This document shows positions 19,359 to 28,298 of a stretch of 64,000 bases of DNA, piece by piece. Each line of letters starts with the position of its first letter. Position 1 is the stretch's first letter. The translations under genes and the position numbers were made by a program. The DNA is from an uncultured Chloroflexales bacterium (GTDB taxonomy: Bacteria > Chloroflexota > Chloroflexia > Chloroflexales > Chloroflexaceae), in contig CALCJV010000031.1 of assembly GCA_937967405.1 (NCBI GenBank), forward strand, positions 22,523-86,522. The letters run 5' to 3'. The notes below the pieces were generated by a model. That model searched no databases and was not told the origin of the DNA. It saw only the letters and a program-made list of their open reading frames with translations.

Positions 19359-20165
19359 ATGCTGACTGCGTCAGAGCCAGAGCAGCCCCCTTTGCGCCTG
19401 ATAGATACCCACGTGCACTTGCATCTAGCCCAATTTGATGCGGATCGGGATGCCGTGCTGGTGCGAGCGGCTGCCGCTGGGGTGCAGCACATGATCGAGA
19501 TCGGCTACGATCTGCCGTCGAGCCGGGCTGCTGTGCACCTCGCGGCTCAGCACGGGCCCATCTCGGCAGTGGTTGGCATTCAGCCCAATCACGTTCATGA
19601 ACTACCTCCTGATTGGCACGCCCAGCTGTATGATCTGCTGCGGCAGCCCAACGTGGTGGCACTGGGCGAGATAGGCTTAGACTACCATTGGATGAAGGCT
19701 CCCCCCGAACAGCAGGCAGCAGTCTTTCGGGAGCAACTGGCCATGGCCCGCGAACTTGATCTGCCGGTGGTAATCCACTGCCGTGCCGCCGCCGCTGATA
19801 CGCTAGCCCTGCTCCGCGCAGATGGGCAGGGCGTGCGCGGGGTGATGCACTCCTTTTCGGGCGATTGGGCGTTTGCCGAAGCCTGCCTAGAGCTTGGTTT
19901 CGGGCTGTCCTTCTCCGGTCCGGTTACGTTTCGCAACGCTACTGACCTGCATACGGTGGTGCAGCGTGCCCCCGCCGCTGCGCTGCTGGCAGAGACCGAT
20001 AGCCCGTATCTCTGTCCGCATCCGCATCGTGGCCAGCGTAACGAACCGGCGTTCGTGCGCTATGTCGTGGCAAGGATTGCCGCCCTGCGCGGAGAGGCAC
20101 TGGAAGCGGTGAGTGCCCAGCTTTGGCACAATGCCCACACGATCTTTCGTATTTTGCATACTTGA
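19359..20165 (+). CDS. tatD: TatD-family hydrolase/DNase
   Basis: LIDTHVHLHLAQFD, ALGEIGLDYHW, VIHCRAAAADTL, GVMHSFSG, LAETDSPYLCPHPHRGQRNEPAFVRYV. Confidence 0.92.
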   Translation: MLTASEPEQPPLRLIDTHVHLHLAQFDADRDAVLVRAAAAGVQHMIEIGYDLPSSRAAVHLAAQHGPISAVVGIQPNHVHELPPDWHAQLYDLLRQPNVVALGEIGLDYHWMKAPPEQQAAVFREQLAMARELDLPVVIHCRAAAADTLALLRADGQGVRGVMHSFSGDWAFAEACLELGFGLSFSGPVTFRNATDLHTVVQRAPAAALLAETDSPYLCPHPHRGQRNEPAFVRYVVARIAALRGEALEAVSAQLWHNAHTIFRILHT

Positions 20166-20171
20166 CAGGTG

Positions 20172-20180
20172 TGCTATACT
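20172..20180 (+). promoter_or_regulatory. Extended -10 promoter element (TGCTATACT) of the long rho leader
   Basis: GACAGGTGTGCTATACTAAAG just after the tatD stop; nothing else coding convincingly before rho. Confidence 0.5.
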
Positions 20181-20739
20181 AAAGATTGGAAATTGTATCC
20201 TCTGCTGCACCAGATCAGAATATTGCACTCGTACATCAGAACGTACATTGCTTGCGTGATCGTGCCTGTAGGCTGAGCTTAAACAGAGCCTCCATTGTGC
20301 GGTTGGCGTGCAGCGCATCAGGATTGCAATGGGTGCTGCCGATAGGCAGTGCAACCCACGTACCTTGCCGAAACGTGCATCCCCCTCAACACCAACGTGG
20401 TGATGATCGGACAGAGCATCGGGCTGGGTTGAGCCGTCATGGGATCATCCCCGCCAGCGAGATCCAAATAGGAAAGAACGCCGCGAACGAAAGCTGATCC
20501 GTCGTGCGACTGTGCCACCGCGCACCGGTGTTGTACCGTATCGTACAACGGGCCATTGGCGTGGTGCTCAGTGAGCCGTGTGTGAGCCTTCAACAACAAC
20601 CTCAAGAGCTAGTAACAGACATCGTGATACCACGCATAACTGTAACCCAAACAATGATAGCTGAATAGTATACCACGCATGCATAGATATGTATATCCGC
20701 TAAGTCCAACGACCATGACAAGAGTGCAGGAGAAGACCA

Positions 20740-21987
20740 TTGGTAAATGTGGCTGAACTCGAATCAAAAACCTTGACTGATCTGCGTGAAATGGCACGCA
20801 AGCTCGAAATTCAAGGGGTGAGCGGGCTGAAGAAGCAAGACTTGATTGTGAAGCTCTTGCAAGCCCAAACAGAAGAAGCTGGCAACGCGCTTGGGGAAGG
20901 CTTCCTCGATATAGTTCAAGATGGCTTTGGCTTTCTGCGCGGTAGTCGGCTGTTGCCCGGCCAGAACGATGTGTATGTTTCGCAATCCCAGATTCGCCGC
21001 TTTGGGCTACGCACAGGCGATATGGTGATGGGGCAGGTGCGCCCGCCCAAAGAGAGCGAACGCTACTACTCGCTGTTGCGGGTGGAGATGATCAATGGCG
21101 TTGATCCCGAAACCGCACGCAAACGCCCGTCGTTCGATCAACTTACGCCAATCTTTCCGAATGAGCAGTTCAAGCTCGAGACGGAGCCGAATATCCTCTC
21201 GACCCGTCTGGTTGACTTGATCGCCCCGATTGGGCGCGGGCAACGGGGCTTGATTGTCTCGCCGCCTAAAGCCGGTAAGACGTTGCTGCTTAAGACCATT
21301 GCAAATGGGATTACCTCAAACCACCCGGATGTCCATCTGATGGTGTTGCTGATTGGTGAACGCCCAGAAGAAGTGACCGACATGCGCCGCAGCGTGAAGG
21401 GTGAGGTGGTTTCATCTACCTTCGACGAGCCGGTCGAGGATCACACCAAAGTAGCGGATATGACCCTCGAACGGGCCAAGCGGCTGGTTGAAGGTGGGCA
21501 AGATGTTGTGATCCTAATGGATTCGATCACCCGCCTTGCGCGGGCCTACAATCTCGATATGCCCCCCAGTGGGCGCACACTCTCTGGCGGGATTGATCCC
21601 GTCGCGCTCTATCCCCCCAAACGCTTCTTCGGGGCAGCCCGCAACATCGAGCATGGCGGCAGCCTCACGATTATTGCCACCTGTCTGGTAGATACGGGCA
21701 GCCGCATGGATGATGTGATCTACGAAGAATTCAAAGGAACCGGCAACATGGAGCTACATCTGGATCGGCGGCTGGCCGAGAAGCGCATCTTTCCGGCGAT
21801 TGATATTCAGCGCAGTGGTACACGCCGCGAGGAGCTGCTGCTCAGCACCGAAACCCTGCGCCAAGTTTGGACTTTGCGCCGCATGGTCAGTATGCTAGGC
21901 GAGAACGAAGGCACTGAGCTGGTGCTGGCCCGCATGGCCAAGACGCGCACCAATGCTGACTTCCTTGCTACCCTTAGCAAGACGTAG
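20740..21987 (+). CDS. rho: Transcription termination factor Rho
   Basis: TTG start; [68 protein letters not shown]. Confidence 0.97.
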   Translation: MVNVAELESKTLTDLREMARKLEIQGVSGLKKQDLIVKLLQAQTEEAGNALGEGFLDIVQDGFGFLRGSRLLPGQNDVYVSQSQIRRFGLRTGDMVMGQVRPPKESERYYSLLRVEMINGVDPETARKRPSFDQLTPIFPNEQFKLETEPNILSTRLVDLIAPIGRGQRGLIVSPPKAGKTLLLKTIANGITSNHPDVHLMVLLIGERPEEVTDMRRSVKGEVVSSTFDEPVEDHTKVADMTLERAKRLVEGGQDVVILMDSITRLARAYNLDMPPSGRTLSGGIDPVALYPPKRFFGAARNIEHGGSLTIIATCLVDTGSRMDDVIYEEFKGTGNMELHLDRRLAEKRIFPAIDIQRSGTRREELLLSTETLRQVWTLRRMVSMLGENEGTELVLARMAKTRTNADFLATLSKT

Positions 21988-22011
21988 CGGCCAAACATCA
22001 GCCACAAGGAG

Positions 22012-22032
22012 AGCCGTGCCAACGGCACGGCT
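22012..22032. terminator. Hairpin downstream of rho
   Basis: AGCCGTGCC-AAC-GGCACGGCT, perfect 9-bp stem 25 nt past the rho stop; no strong T-tract. Confidence 0.55.
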
Positions 22033-22319
22033 CCGTTGGTTGAGCCAAGCTAGATGCGGCCGCCGGATGAGCTGATGGGCCGGATTGCCGTAGCGTGATC
22101 CGCCCTAGCACTAACGTGGCTCGCCCCATGAAAAAGCCGGAACTGACGTAATGTAGCTCCGGTTTAAGGGTCGGCACGTAAAGGCTCTAGTGGAGAGCAT
22201 AAGATTTCGGCTGCACGAAAGCCGGTGCAGCCGCAGTGATGGATATTCTGTCTGAAACAGAACAACAGCCGTGTTAGCGCATTGCCAAAAAGCGAATCCG
22301 CTAACGCAGCATGGAGATG

Positions 22320-22688
22320 TTAGACGAGATTGATCAACTCATTGGCTGTGCGGCGCATATCGAGGAAGACCAAGCCGAGCTTGGCGCGGCTATGCGCCAG
22401 TGCTGTCAGCACGGCTTCTTCACCAATAGCCATAAGGATCACGTAGCCTTCTTCGCCACGTACAAAGACCTGATCAAGCTGACCACGCCGCAGCTCACTG
22501 GCGATACGTTCGCCCAGAGACAGCATCGCAGCACTCATTGCCGATACACGATCTTCTTCTACATCTGCTGGCAGAGCCGAAGCCATGATCAGACCGTCAA
22601 CGCTTACCACTGCCGATGCCTCAATATCCGGGGTATTCATACTTAAGGCCTTAAGATGGCGTACCATCTCTTCGGTTCTGCTTGCCAT
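22320..22688 (-). CDS. Roadblock/LC7-domain protein (MglB-like)
   Basis: ASAVVSVDGLIMASALPADVEEDRVSAMSAAMLSLGERIASELRRGQLDQVFVRGEEGYVILM. Confidence 0.88.
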   Translation of the reverse strand: MASRTEEMVRHLKALSMNTPDIEASAVVSVDGLIMASALPADVEEDRVSAMSAAMLSLGERIASELRRGQLDQVFVRGEEGYVILMAIGEEAVLTALAHSRAKLGLVFLDMRRTANELINLV

Positions 22689-23063
22689 TCATATCCTCCT
22701 TGAGGGCCGTCAGCTCGTGAAACTATACAAGGTGCAAGATTACTGTGCAGCATTCCCATTCCGGAATACAGAAAACGCTATCTGGCGGTTATTCTACTAC
22801 ATTTTTTGATCGAGGGCAACTAGTAGGATTGCCAACTGGGGAACAGGCTGAGTGAACCGCTGCTGTGCTGCATGATGCGTGCCCTGTGCCCACCTTCGCG
22901 TCACCGAATCTCTCCCTTGCGAAATGAACTGCCCGACAGCCATTTGCTTCCTAGGTCTTATCTCTGAGTATAGCAGGAATAACGCCGTTCGTAAAGCGCA
23001 CCACCGCAGCTGCACGAACGGCACTAGCGGCAGATCCAAACGAGCTGCACCGCTAGACACGTG

Positions 23064-23072
23064 TGGTATACT
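23064..23072 (+). promoter_or_regulatory. Extended -10 promoter element (TGGTATACT) upstream of rpsR
   Basis: GACACGTGTGGTATACTAAG, strikingly like the rho-leader promoter GACAGGTGTGCTATACTAAAG. Confidence 0.5.
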
Positions 23073-23146
23073 AAGAAGGTTATACCGAACAGCACATGTT
23101 CGGTGAGTGAGATCAACCTGAGTGGATAAAGGAGTATTGAGTAGTA

Positions 23147-23383
23147 ATGGCTCTTCGATCACGTCCACGTCGCCGGGTGAAGGAGTGTGAATTTACCACG
23201 CTGGGAATTGTGCCCGATTATAAAGACATTCGGCGCATCCAGAAGTACATCACTCCGCAGGGCAAAATTATGCCCCGCCGCCGCACCGGTGTCACCGCCA
23301 AAATGCAACGACGTTTGGCGGTGGCAATCAAACGGGCGCGTCACCTTGCCCTGCTGCCCGCTGCGCCCAACCATATGCGCTAA
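23147..23383 (+). CDS. rpsR: 30S ribosomal protein S18
   Basis: [51 protein letters not shown]. Confidence 0.97.
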   Translation: MALRSRPRRRVKECEFTTLGIVPDYKDIRRIQKYITPQGKIMPRRRTGVTAKMQRRLAVAIKRARHLALLPAAPNHMR

Positions 23384-23396
23384 GCGAGGCAGTACC

Positions 23397-23423
23397 GGCG
23401 CGGTCCGCACAAGCTGCCGCGCC
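23397..23423. terminator. Hairpin downstream of rpsR
   Basis: GGCGCGG ... CCGCGCC (7-bp stem) followed by atcgttt. Confidence 0.45.
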
Positions 23424-23428
23424 ATCGT

Positions 23429-24106
23429 TTAGGCCAGAGCCGGAGCCGTACAGGTTTCGGCTCGTGTGTTCTGGTGCTCACGCTGGAGTATCGCCGCTTC
23501 CCAGCCCACCCGCGTCAGTTCCATCTCGTAGAATTCGACCCAGATGCCGTACCGATCTCGACGAAAATGCTGCTGTACGGCCGCGTAGGCTGGATCCGTC
23601 AGCATACTGGCACAGCGTCCGGCAGCAGTGCGGCGCCAGTCGCTCTGGACTACCGTGAAACCGAGCCGCTCATAGCAGCGCACTGCCCGCCGATTGAACG
23701 CGGCTACATCAAGCACCATCACAGTGAAGTTCAGCTCGACAAAGAAGTAGTGGAGAAAGACGCGCAAGGCTTCACTGCCCAAGCCCTGACTGACATATGG
23801 GGCGGCAATCGAGATGCCCAGCCGCGCTCGCCCACTGCGCTGATCAATTTCGCGCAGGGAGATGCGCCCGATCAGGTTGCCCTGCCGATCTTCAATCGCC
23901 CACGCTCGCCGAAGCCACGTTGTGCTGTAGCTCCCAAACAGCTTGCCAGAACTTGCACCACTCGGCGGAATGTTCCACAAGTGGCTGCACGGCTCTGGAT
24001 ACTGCGGCCAGCTGCGCTGGCGTTGATCGTCCTGCGTCGTCCACCAGCGCAATCGAATGCGCTCACCCTCACACAGAAACGTGCGGGTTGCTATCAGGTT
24101 TATCAT
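23429..24106 (-). CDS. GNAT-family N-acetyltransferase (RimJ/RimL-like)
   Basis: IRLRWWTTQDD, GRISLREIDQRSGRARLGISIAAPYVSQGLGSEALRVFLHYFF, NRRAVRCYERLGF. Confidence 0.88.
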   Translation of the reverse strand: MINLIATRTFLCEGERIRLRWWTTQDDQRQRSWPQYPEPCSHLWNIPPSGASSGKLFGSYSTTWLRRAWAIEDRQGNLIGRISLREIDQRSGRARLGISIAAPYVSQGLGSEALRVFLHYFFVELNFTVMVLDVAAFNRRAVRCYERLGFTVVQSDWRRTAAGRCASMLTDPAYAAVQQHFRRDRYGIWVEFYEMELTRVGWEAAILQREHQNTRAETCTAPALA

Positions 24107-24158
24107 CGCGCATGGCCCCCTAACTAGAATCTTATACCCCGATGGTTTTGTTCAGCTC

Positions 24159-24896
24159 CTATGTAATGAGCTGCCGAATCAGCTCTGGTAGAATCTCGCA
24201 GGCTTCGCCTTGCAGCCAGTAGTCGGCAAGCACTGCGAGTGCTGTCTCTTGGGGGTTGATCTCAACCACCAGCGCGCCCGCCCGTTTGGCCACGAGCGGC
24301 AACGATGCCGCTGGCTGTACCTGTGCCGTCGTGCCCACCGAGAGAAACACCTGCGCCTGCGCGGCACCACGATAGGCACGATTCAGCTCGTGCTTGGGGT
24401 GCCCTTCGCCGAGCCAGACAACATCTGGGCGCAAGTAGCCACCATCGCGGCTGCAAATCGGCGGGATCGCCTCGTCCTCAGTCCAACTCGTGTAGTAGGT
24501 TCCACACTCGAAGCAGCGCGTCCGCATAATGCTGCCATGCAACTCGACCAGATCCCGGCTGCCGGCCCGCCAGTGCAACCCATCAATGTTCTGCGTAATG
24601 AGCAGAAAGTGCTCGAAATACTGTTCCAGATCAACCAGTGCATAGTGCGAGGCACTTGGCTGGCACTGTTCAATGATCCTGCGCCGGTAGGCGTACCACT
24701 CCCACACAAGGCGCGGGTTGCGGATAAAGCCCTGCTGGGTTGCCAGATCAACAATGTCGTATGCGCCCCACTCACCAAGCAGCGTTTCGCGCACGGTAGG
24801 TACGCCACTCTCGCGGGCGACACCTGTTCCTGTGAGGACGGTTACCCGCTCTGCTTGACGCAAGCGGTCAATCAATTGGGTTGCTATTTCAATCAT
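24159..24896 (-). CDS. Sir2-family NAD-dependent deacylase, variant N-terminal motif
   Basis: TGTGVARESGVPTVRE, QNIDGLHWRAG, LHGSIMRTRCFECG, PDVVWLGEG, SVGTTAQVQPAASLP; YxxR-type WYAYRRR. ATG 24896 avoids overlap with the upstream gene. Confidence 0.88.
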   Translation of the reverse strand: MIEIATQLIDRLRQAERVTVLTGTGVARESGVPTVRETLLGEWGAYDIVDLATQQGFIRNPRLVWEWYAYRRRIIEQCQPSASHYALVDLEQYFEHFLLITQNIDGLHWRAGSRDLVELHGSIMRTRCFECGTYYTSWTEDEAIPPICSRDGGYLRPDVVWLGEGHPKHELNRAYRGAAQAQVFLSVGTTAQVQPAASLPLVAKRAGALVVEINPQETALAVLADYWLQGEACEILPELIRQLIT

Positions 24897-24903
24897 ACAC
24901 CTA

Positions 24904-26304
24904 TTACTGTTCTTGCTCAAGGAAATTCAACGACATCCATCCCTCCAAAGGCGGCGCATCGGAGCGGGGGACACGCACTTGCATCCACACCACACCGTCT
25001 GCCTCAACCGGCTCACCGAGTTTCTCTACTCGCACCCCATCTGGGATAGTGGCAATAATAACCGATGTTAGCCCCGGCCCATCCCGCAGATTCAAGCCTT
25101 CACCGACATCAATCCGCACGCGATAGTATTCGCGGGACAACGCAGGCTGAAGCCAATCGGGCACATCGAAGCCAATGGTGGGCGGGCGGATCTGCGGGAT
25201 GCTGGGCAGGCTAAGATTGATCGGGGGCAAACGGATGGCAAACAGCCGCTCGGCGAGATAGCTTGCGCCAGTGTAGCTGGCAAGGGCCACGCCGCCAATC
25301 AGGAGCAGCAGCAACAGCCAGCCAATGATGGCGGGGGGGCGATTGGTTGGTGGGCGATTGCCTACAGGCGATCTTGCATCCCACCGATCTGTGTGGCTCG
25401 GTGCAGTTGCGGTTAGGTCTGGCCCATAGGAATAGGGGGTATAGCGGGGCACAGCAGCAGGCTGCACGTGCTTGGTGAGGCGGTGTGTCTCGCTGCTATG
25501 CGTGCGCCAAACCACCTCAAGTGCATCGGCAAAGCTAGCTGCATCGGCTATGCGCCGTTCGGGATTGCGCTGGGTTGCTTTCCAGAGCAGTTCATCTATG
25601 GCGGGGAGGTGCAGGGCAGGGTTACTCTCAGCGAGCGGCGGCAGCTGGAGCATCGTGTGCGCGGTGGCTAGCTCTTGGGCACTTGCGCCTTGCACGGCCC
25701 GCTTGCCGGTTAGCATCTCGTACAGCAACAAGCCCAAACTATATACCACGCTGCTGGGCCGAGGCGGCGATCCGGCGGTAACTTCAGGGGCGCGGTAGCA
25801 GGCAAAATCAAGCGCAGCGGTTTCCGGCGGAGTCCGCCAACTTTCGATCAACTTGACGCGGTTCGCGCCAAGGAGCAACACATTGCGGCTACTAATCGGG
25901 GGGTGCGGTAGCCCGCGCAGCTGGCACATGGCGACGGCACTGGCAATCTGGCGCATACACTCGGCGGCGTGGGCCGGAACGAGGGCACCACTGCCATACA
26001 GGATGTTGCCAGCCACATACTCTGTGACCATAAACGGGCGTTGGTTGGCTTCGCCGCTATCGAACACGTCGAGCAGTGCGGAGTGGCTGATCTGGGCGTT
26101 GGCGTTGATCTCATCGAGGAAACGTTGATACAGGCGGCTCTGCCCAATCAACTCCTTCCGCAAGACATGGAGCAGAACCTGCCGGTGCAAGCGTTCATCG
26201 AAAGCGTGGTAGACCGAAGCAAGGCGAGCATCTCCAAGCTTTTCGAGAAGCCGGTATCGCCCGAACAGAAGCGGTGGTGTGGCACTCCCAGCAGATGTAT
26301 TCAT
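24904..26304 (-). CDS. Membrane pseudokinase (protein-kinase fold without catalytic residues) with C-terminal SH3-like domain
   Basis: FGRYRLLEKLGDARLASVYHAFDERLHRQVLLHVLRKEL... kinase scaffold with YRAPEV and YSLGLLLYEMLTGKRA retained; TM IIGWLLLLLLIGGVALASYTG; SH3-like VDVGEGLNLRDGPG... Confidence 0.85.
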   Translation of the reverse strand: MNTSAGSATPPLLFGRYRLLEKLGDARLASVYHAFDERLHRQVLLHVLRKELIGQSRLYQRFLDEINANAQISHSALLDVFDSGEANQRPFMVTEYVAGNILYGSGALVPAHAAECMRQIASAVAMCQLRGLPHPPISSRNVLLLGANRVKLIESWRTPPETAALDFACYRAPEVTAGSPPRPSSVVYSLGLLLYEMLTGKRAVQGASAQELATAHTMLQLPPLAESNPALHLPAIDELLWKATQRNPERRIADAASFADALEVVWRTHSSETHRLTKHVQPAAVPRYTPYSYGPDLTATAPSHTDRWDARSPVGNRPPTNRPPAIIGWLLLLLLIGGVALASYTGASYLAERLFAIRLPPINLSLPSIPQIRPPTIGFDVPDWLQPALSREYYRVRIDVGEGLNLRDGPGLTSVIIATIPDGVRVEKLGEPVEADGVVWMQVRVPRSDAPPLEGWMSLNFLEQEQ

Positions 26305-26382
26305 GCAGCTTGATGCAGCGTGGGTTTGCTCTCAACAAGCCCCACTTGGCACTGATCGGGATACGCGGAAACAATATCCCGT

Positions 26383-26391
26383 ATTATAGCA
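26383..26391 (-). promoter_or_regulatory. Extended -10 promoter element (TGCTATAAT)
   Basis: Minus-strand TGCTATAAT about 80 nt upstream of the pseudokinase start. Confidence 0.5.
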
Positions 26392-26461
26392 CGCCCATCT
26401 GCCTTTCGGCAATCACCGGTCCTGCCGCATGACGGTGCAACGCCGGATCACCCTGCTTGGT

Positions 26462-26767
26462 TCAGGGGCAGGCAAATACTACCAATTGACGACACCGTTC
26501 AGCTTCGGAGCCGGATTGCACTGGCAGCATGCACGCTGTCAGGCGGGCGCGGATCGTATTTTTCAGTGACAGCAGATCGCCGAGATCAAGCTGATCCAGA
26601 TCAAGCACCAGTTCATCTGTCGGGGCATAGCTGCCGGTGCGCCGTTCTTTCAGCCACATCGCCCGAATGGTGGCCCGCACCGCCGATGCGTCGGGAGCTT
26701 CAACCAGCAGCACTCGGCTGCGCTGAGTGCGTGGGCGGCGGGTTACCGTTTCTGTTTCAGTGGGCAT
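26462..26767 (-). CDS. Hypothetical protein (101 aa)
   Basis: Isolated ORF with an extended -10 (TGGTATACT) upstream; no family recognised. Confidence 0.6.
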   Translation of the reverse strand: MPTETETVTRRPRTQRSRVLLVEAPDASAVRATIRAMWLKERRTGSYAPTDELVLDLDQLDLGDLLSLKNTIRARLTACMLPVQSGSEAERCRQLVVFACP

Positions 26768-26837
26768 GGCGTTCTCCTTCGTGATGGTATAGGTATCGGC
26801 TTGATGCCGATGGTGTCTATCAGTACAAGTGTTTTCT

Positions 26838-26846
26838 AGTATACCA
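26838..26846 (-). promoter_or_regulatory. Extended -10 promoter element (TGGTATACT)
   Basis: Minus-strand TGTGGTATACTAG 71 nt upstream of 26767. Confidence 0.5.
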
Positions 26847-26862
26847 CAGATCGGAATTTTGT

Positions 26863-26950
26863 GCTAGTCAGGGGTTAGGTGTCAGGCAGTGGGTGCTAAA
26901 TGACCGGTATCGAGTGACAGGTGTCCCTGACCTCTAGTACCTGACCTCTG
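26863..26950. repeat. Heptad-type intergenic repeat (copy B)
   Basis: GTCAGGGGTTAGGTGTCAGG ... TGACCTCTAGTACCTGACCTCT; closely matches copy A TGACCCCTAGTACCTGACCCCT. Confidence 0.75.
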
Positions 26951-26954
26951 CTTG

Positions 26955-27662
26955 CTACGCTTGGCGGGTGCTGAGGGCGGTGGCGAGAGGATGCAGGTCA
27001 TCTATGAGGAGGGTGGCGGCGTGCAGGCGGTGCGGGTCAATCCACGCGCTGCGGCGGGCAATCACGGGCATGCCTGCGCTACGGGCGGCTTGCACGCCGG
27101 TTGGCGTATCCTCGATCACGAGGCATGCGGCAGGCGCGACATCAAGCAGCGCGGCGGCTTGGAGAAACACATCAGGGGCGGGCTTGGGGTGGGCTACGTC
27201 ATCGCCGCACACTATCGCGTGGAAGGGCATGTGGGTGAGCTGGCGGCCACGTAGCGTGGCTTTCATCCACACCCGGCGCGAGGAGGTAGCGAGGGCGAGC
27301 GGCAATCTGGCGGCGGTGGCCGCGTGGATCACCTGTTCAATCCCCTCCACAAGCGGCACACCGTGCTCAAGGCGGCGCACGATAGCGGCATCGTACTCGG
27401 CCAAAAATTGGTCAAGAGGAGTGGCAGTGAAGTGGCGGGCGTGGAGCCATGCCCATGTATCTGGTGCGCCAAGCCCAACGAGGGCCGCAAATTCGGTGTG
27501 GCTCGTTGGGCGGGCGAGGATTGTGTTCAGCGCATCCATGTGCGCCTGCTCGCTCTCTACTAGCACCCCATCCATATCAAGAATCAGAGCTTGGATGGGC
27601 TGCACCAGCGCAGCGAGCTGGGTGGCGAGGGGCTGCGGGCTGCTCACCTGCGGAGCACCCAC
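26955..27662 (-). CDS. HAD-family hydrolase (beta-phosphoglucomutase-like)
   Basis: LILDMDGVLVESEQAHMDALN, ALATSSRRVWMKA, HPKPAPDVFLQAAALLDVAPAACLVIEDTPTGVQAARSAGM. Confidence 0.92.
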   Translation of the reverse strand: MGAPQVSSPQPLATQLAALVQPIQALILDMDGVLVESEQAHMDALNTILARPTSHTEFAALVGLGAPDTWAWLHARHFTATPLDQFLAEYDAAIVRRLEHGVPLVEGIEQVIHAATAARLPLALATSSRRVWMKATLRGRQLTHMPFHAIVCGDDVAHPKPAPDVFLQAAALLDVAPAACLVIEDTPTGVQAARSAGMPVIARRSAWIDPHRLHAATLLIDDLHPLATALSTRQA

Positions 27663-28195
27663 ACACCTGCGGCGATCAGCAGGGCAGGCAGCACAAACGG
27701 CATCAGTGCTGGTAACAACGTCTTGAGGGCGAAGAATGCGCCCACCCCAATCAGGATCAGCCCCAAGATACGATTGCGCCGCAGTGTGGCATCATCGTTG
27801 CTGGCGGGTGGTGGCGAGCTGCTGGCGGCATCTGGGTTGACATTCTGCACCGGAATCTCTTCTGCATCATCTGGGTTGCCTGTCAGCGGGTTGACATGGA
27901 CGCGGCGGGTTGCGCTGGTATAGGCATAAAACGGCTCAGCTTGCGCGACTGGCGTGCGGGCTGGATTGGGCGCAGGCAAGGCGGCAGGTGTGCCGCTGTG
28001 GGCTGCCTCGAGCGGCATGATGATCCACATAATGATGTAGAGCGGCAGGCCAAAGCCCGTTGTGAGGGTAAGTGTGACGAAGATCAGCCGGACGATCACC
28101 GGATCAACATTGAAGTATACGCCAAGACCGCTCGCTACGCCACCGAGCATTTTGTCGGTGCGGCTGCGTTGGAGGCGTGGGGTTGGTTGGTTCAT
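27644..28195 (-). CDS. PspC-domain protein
   Basis: LQRSRTDKMLGGVASGLGVYFNVDPVIVRLIFVTLTLTTGFGLPLYIIMWIIMP. Confidence 0.92.
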   Translation of the reverse strand: MNQPTPRLQRSRTDKMLGGVASGLGVYFNVDPVIVRLIFVTLTLTTGFGLPLYIIMWIIMPLEAAHSGTPAALPAPNPARTPVAQAEPFYAYTSATRRVHVNPLTGNPDDAEEIPVQNVNPDAASSSPPPASNDDATLRRNRILGLILIGVGAFFALKTLLPALMPFVLPALLIAAGVWVLRR

Positions 28196-28298
28196 TTGGT
28201 TTCCTCATCTTTAGCATCATGATCATGCATTGGTTACCAGCAACTGGTAACGCTTCCGCCTATGATACGTTGAGTGTGGGGCTGATGTTGCAGCGGGG

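Noticed and set aside
20186-20497. Short ORFs in the rho leader (e.g. 103 aa)
   Set aside because: No domain, no Shine-Dalgarno recognised and low-plausibility sequence; treated as a non-coding leader.
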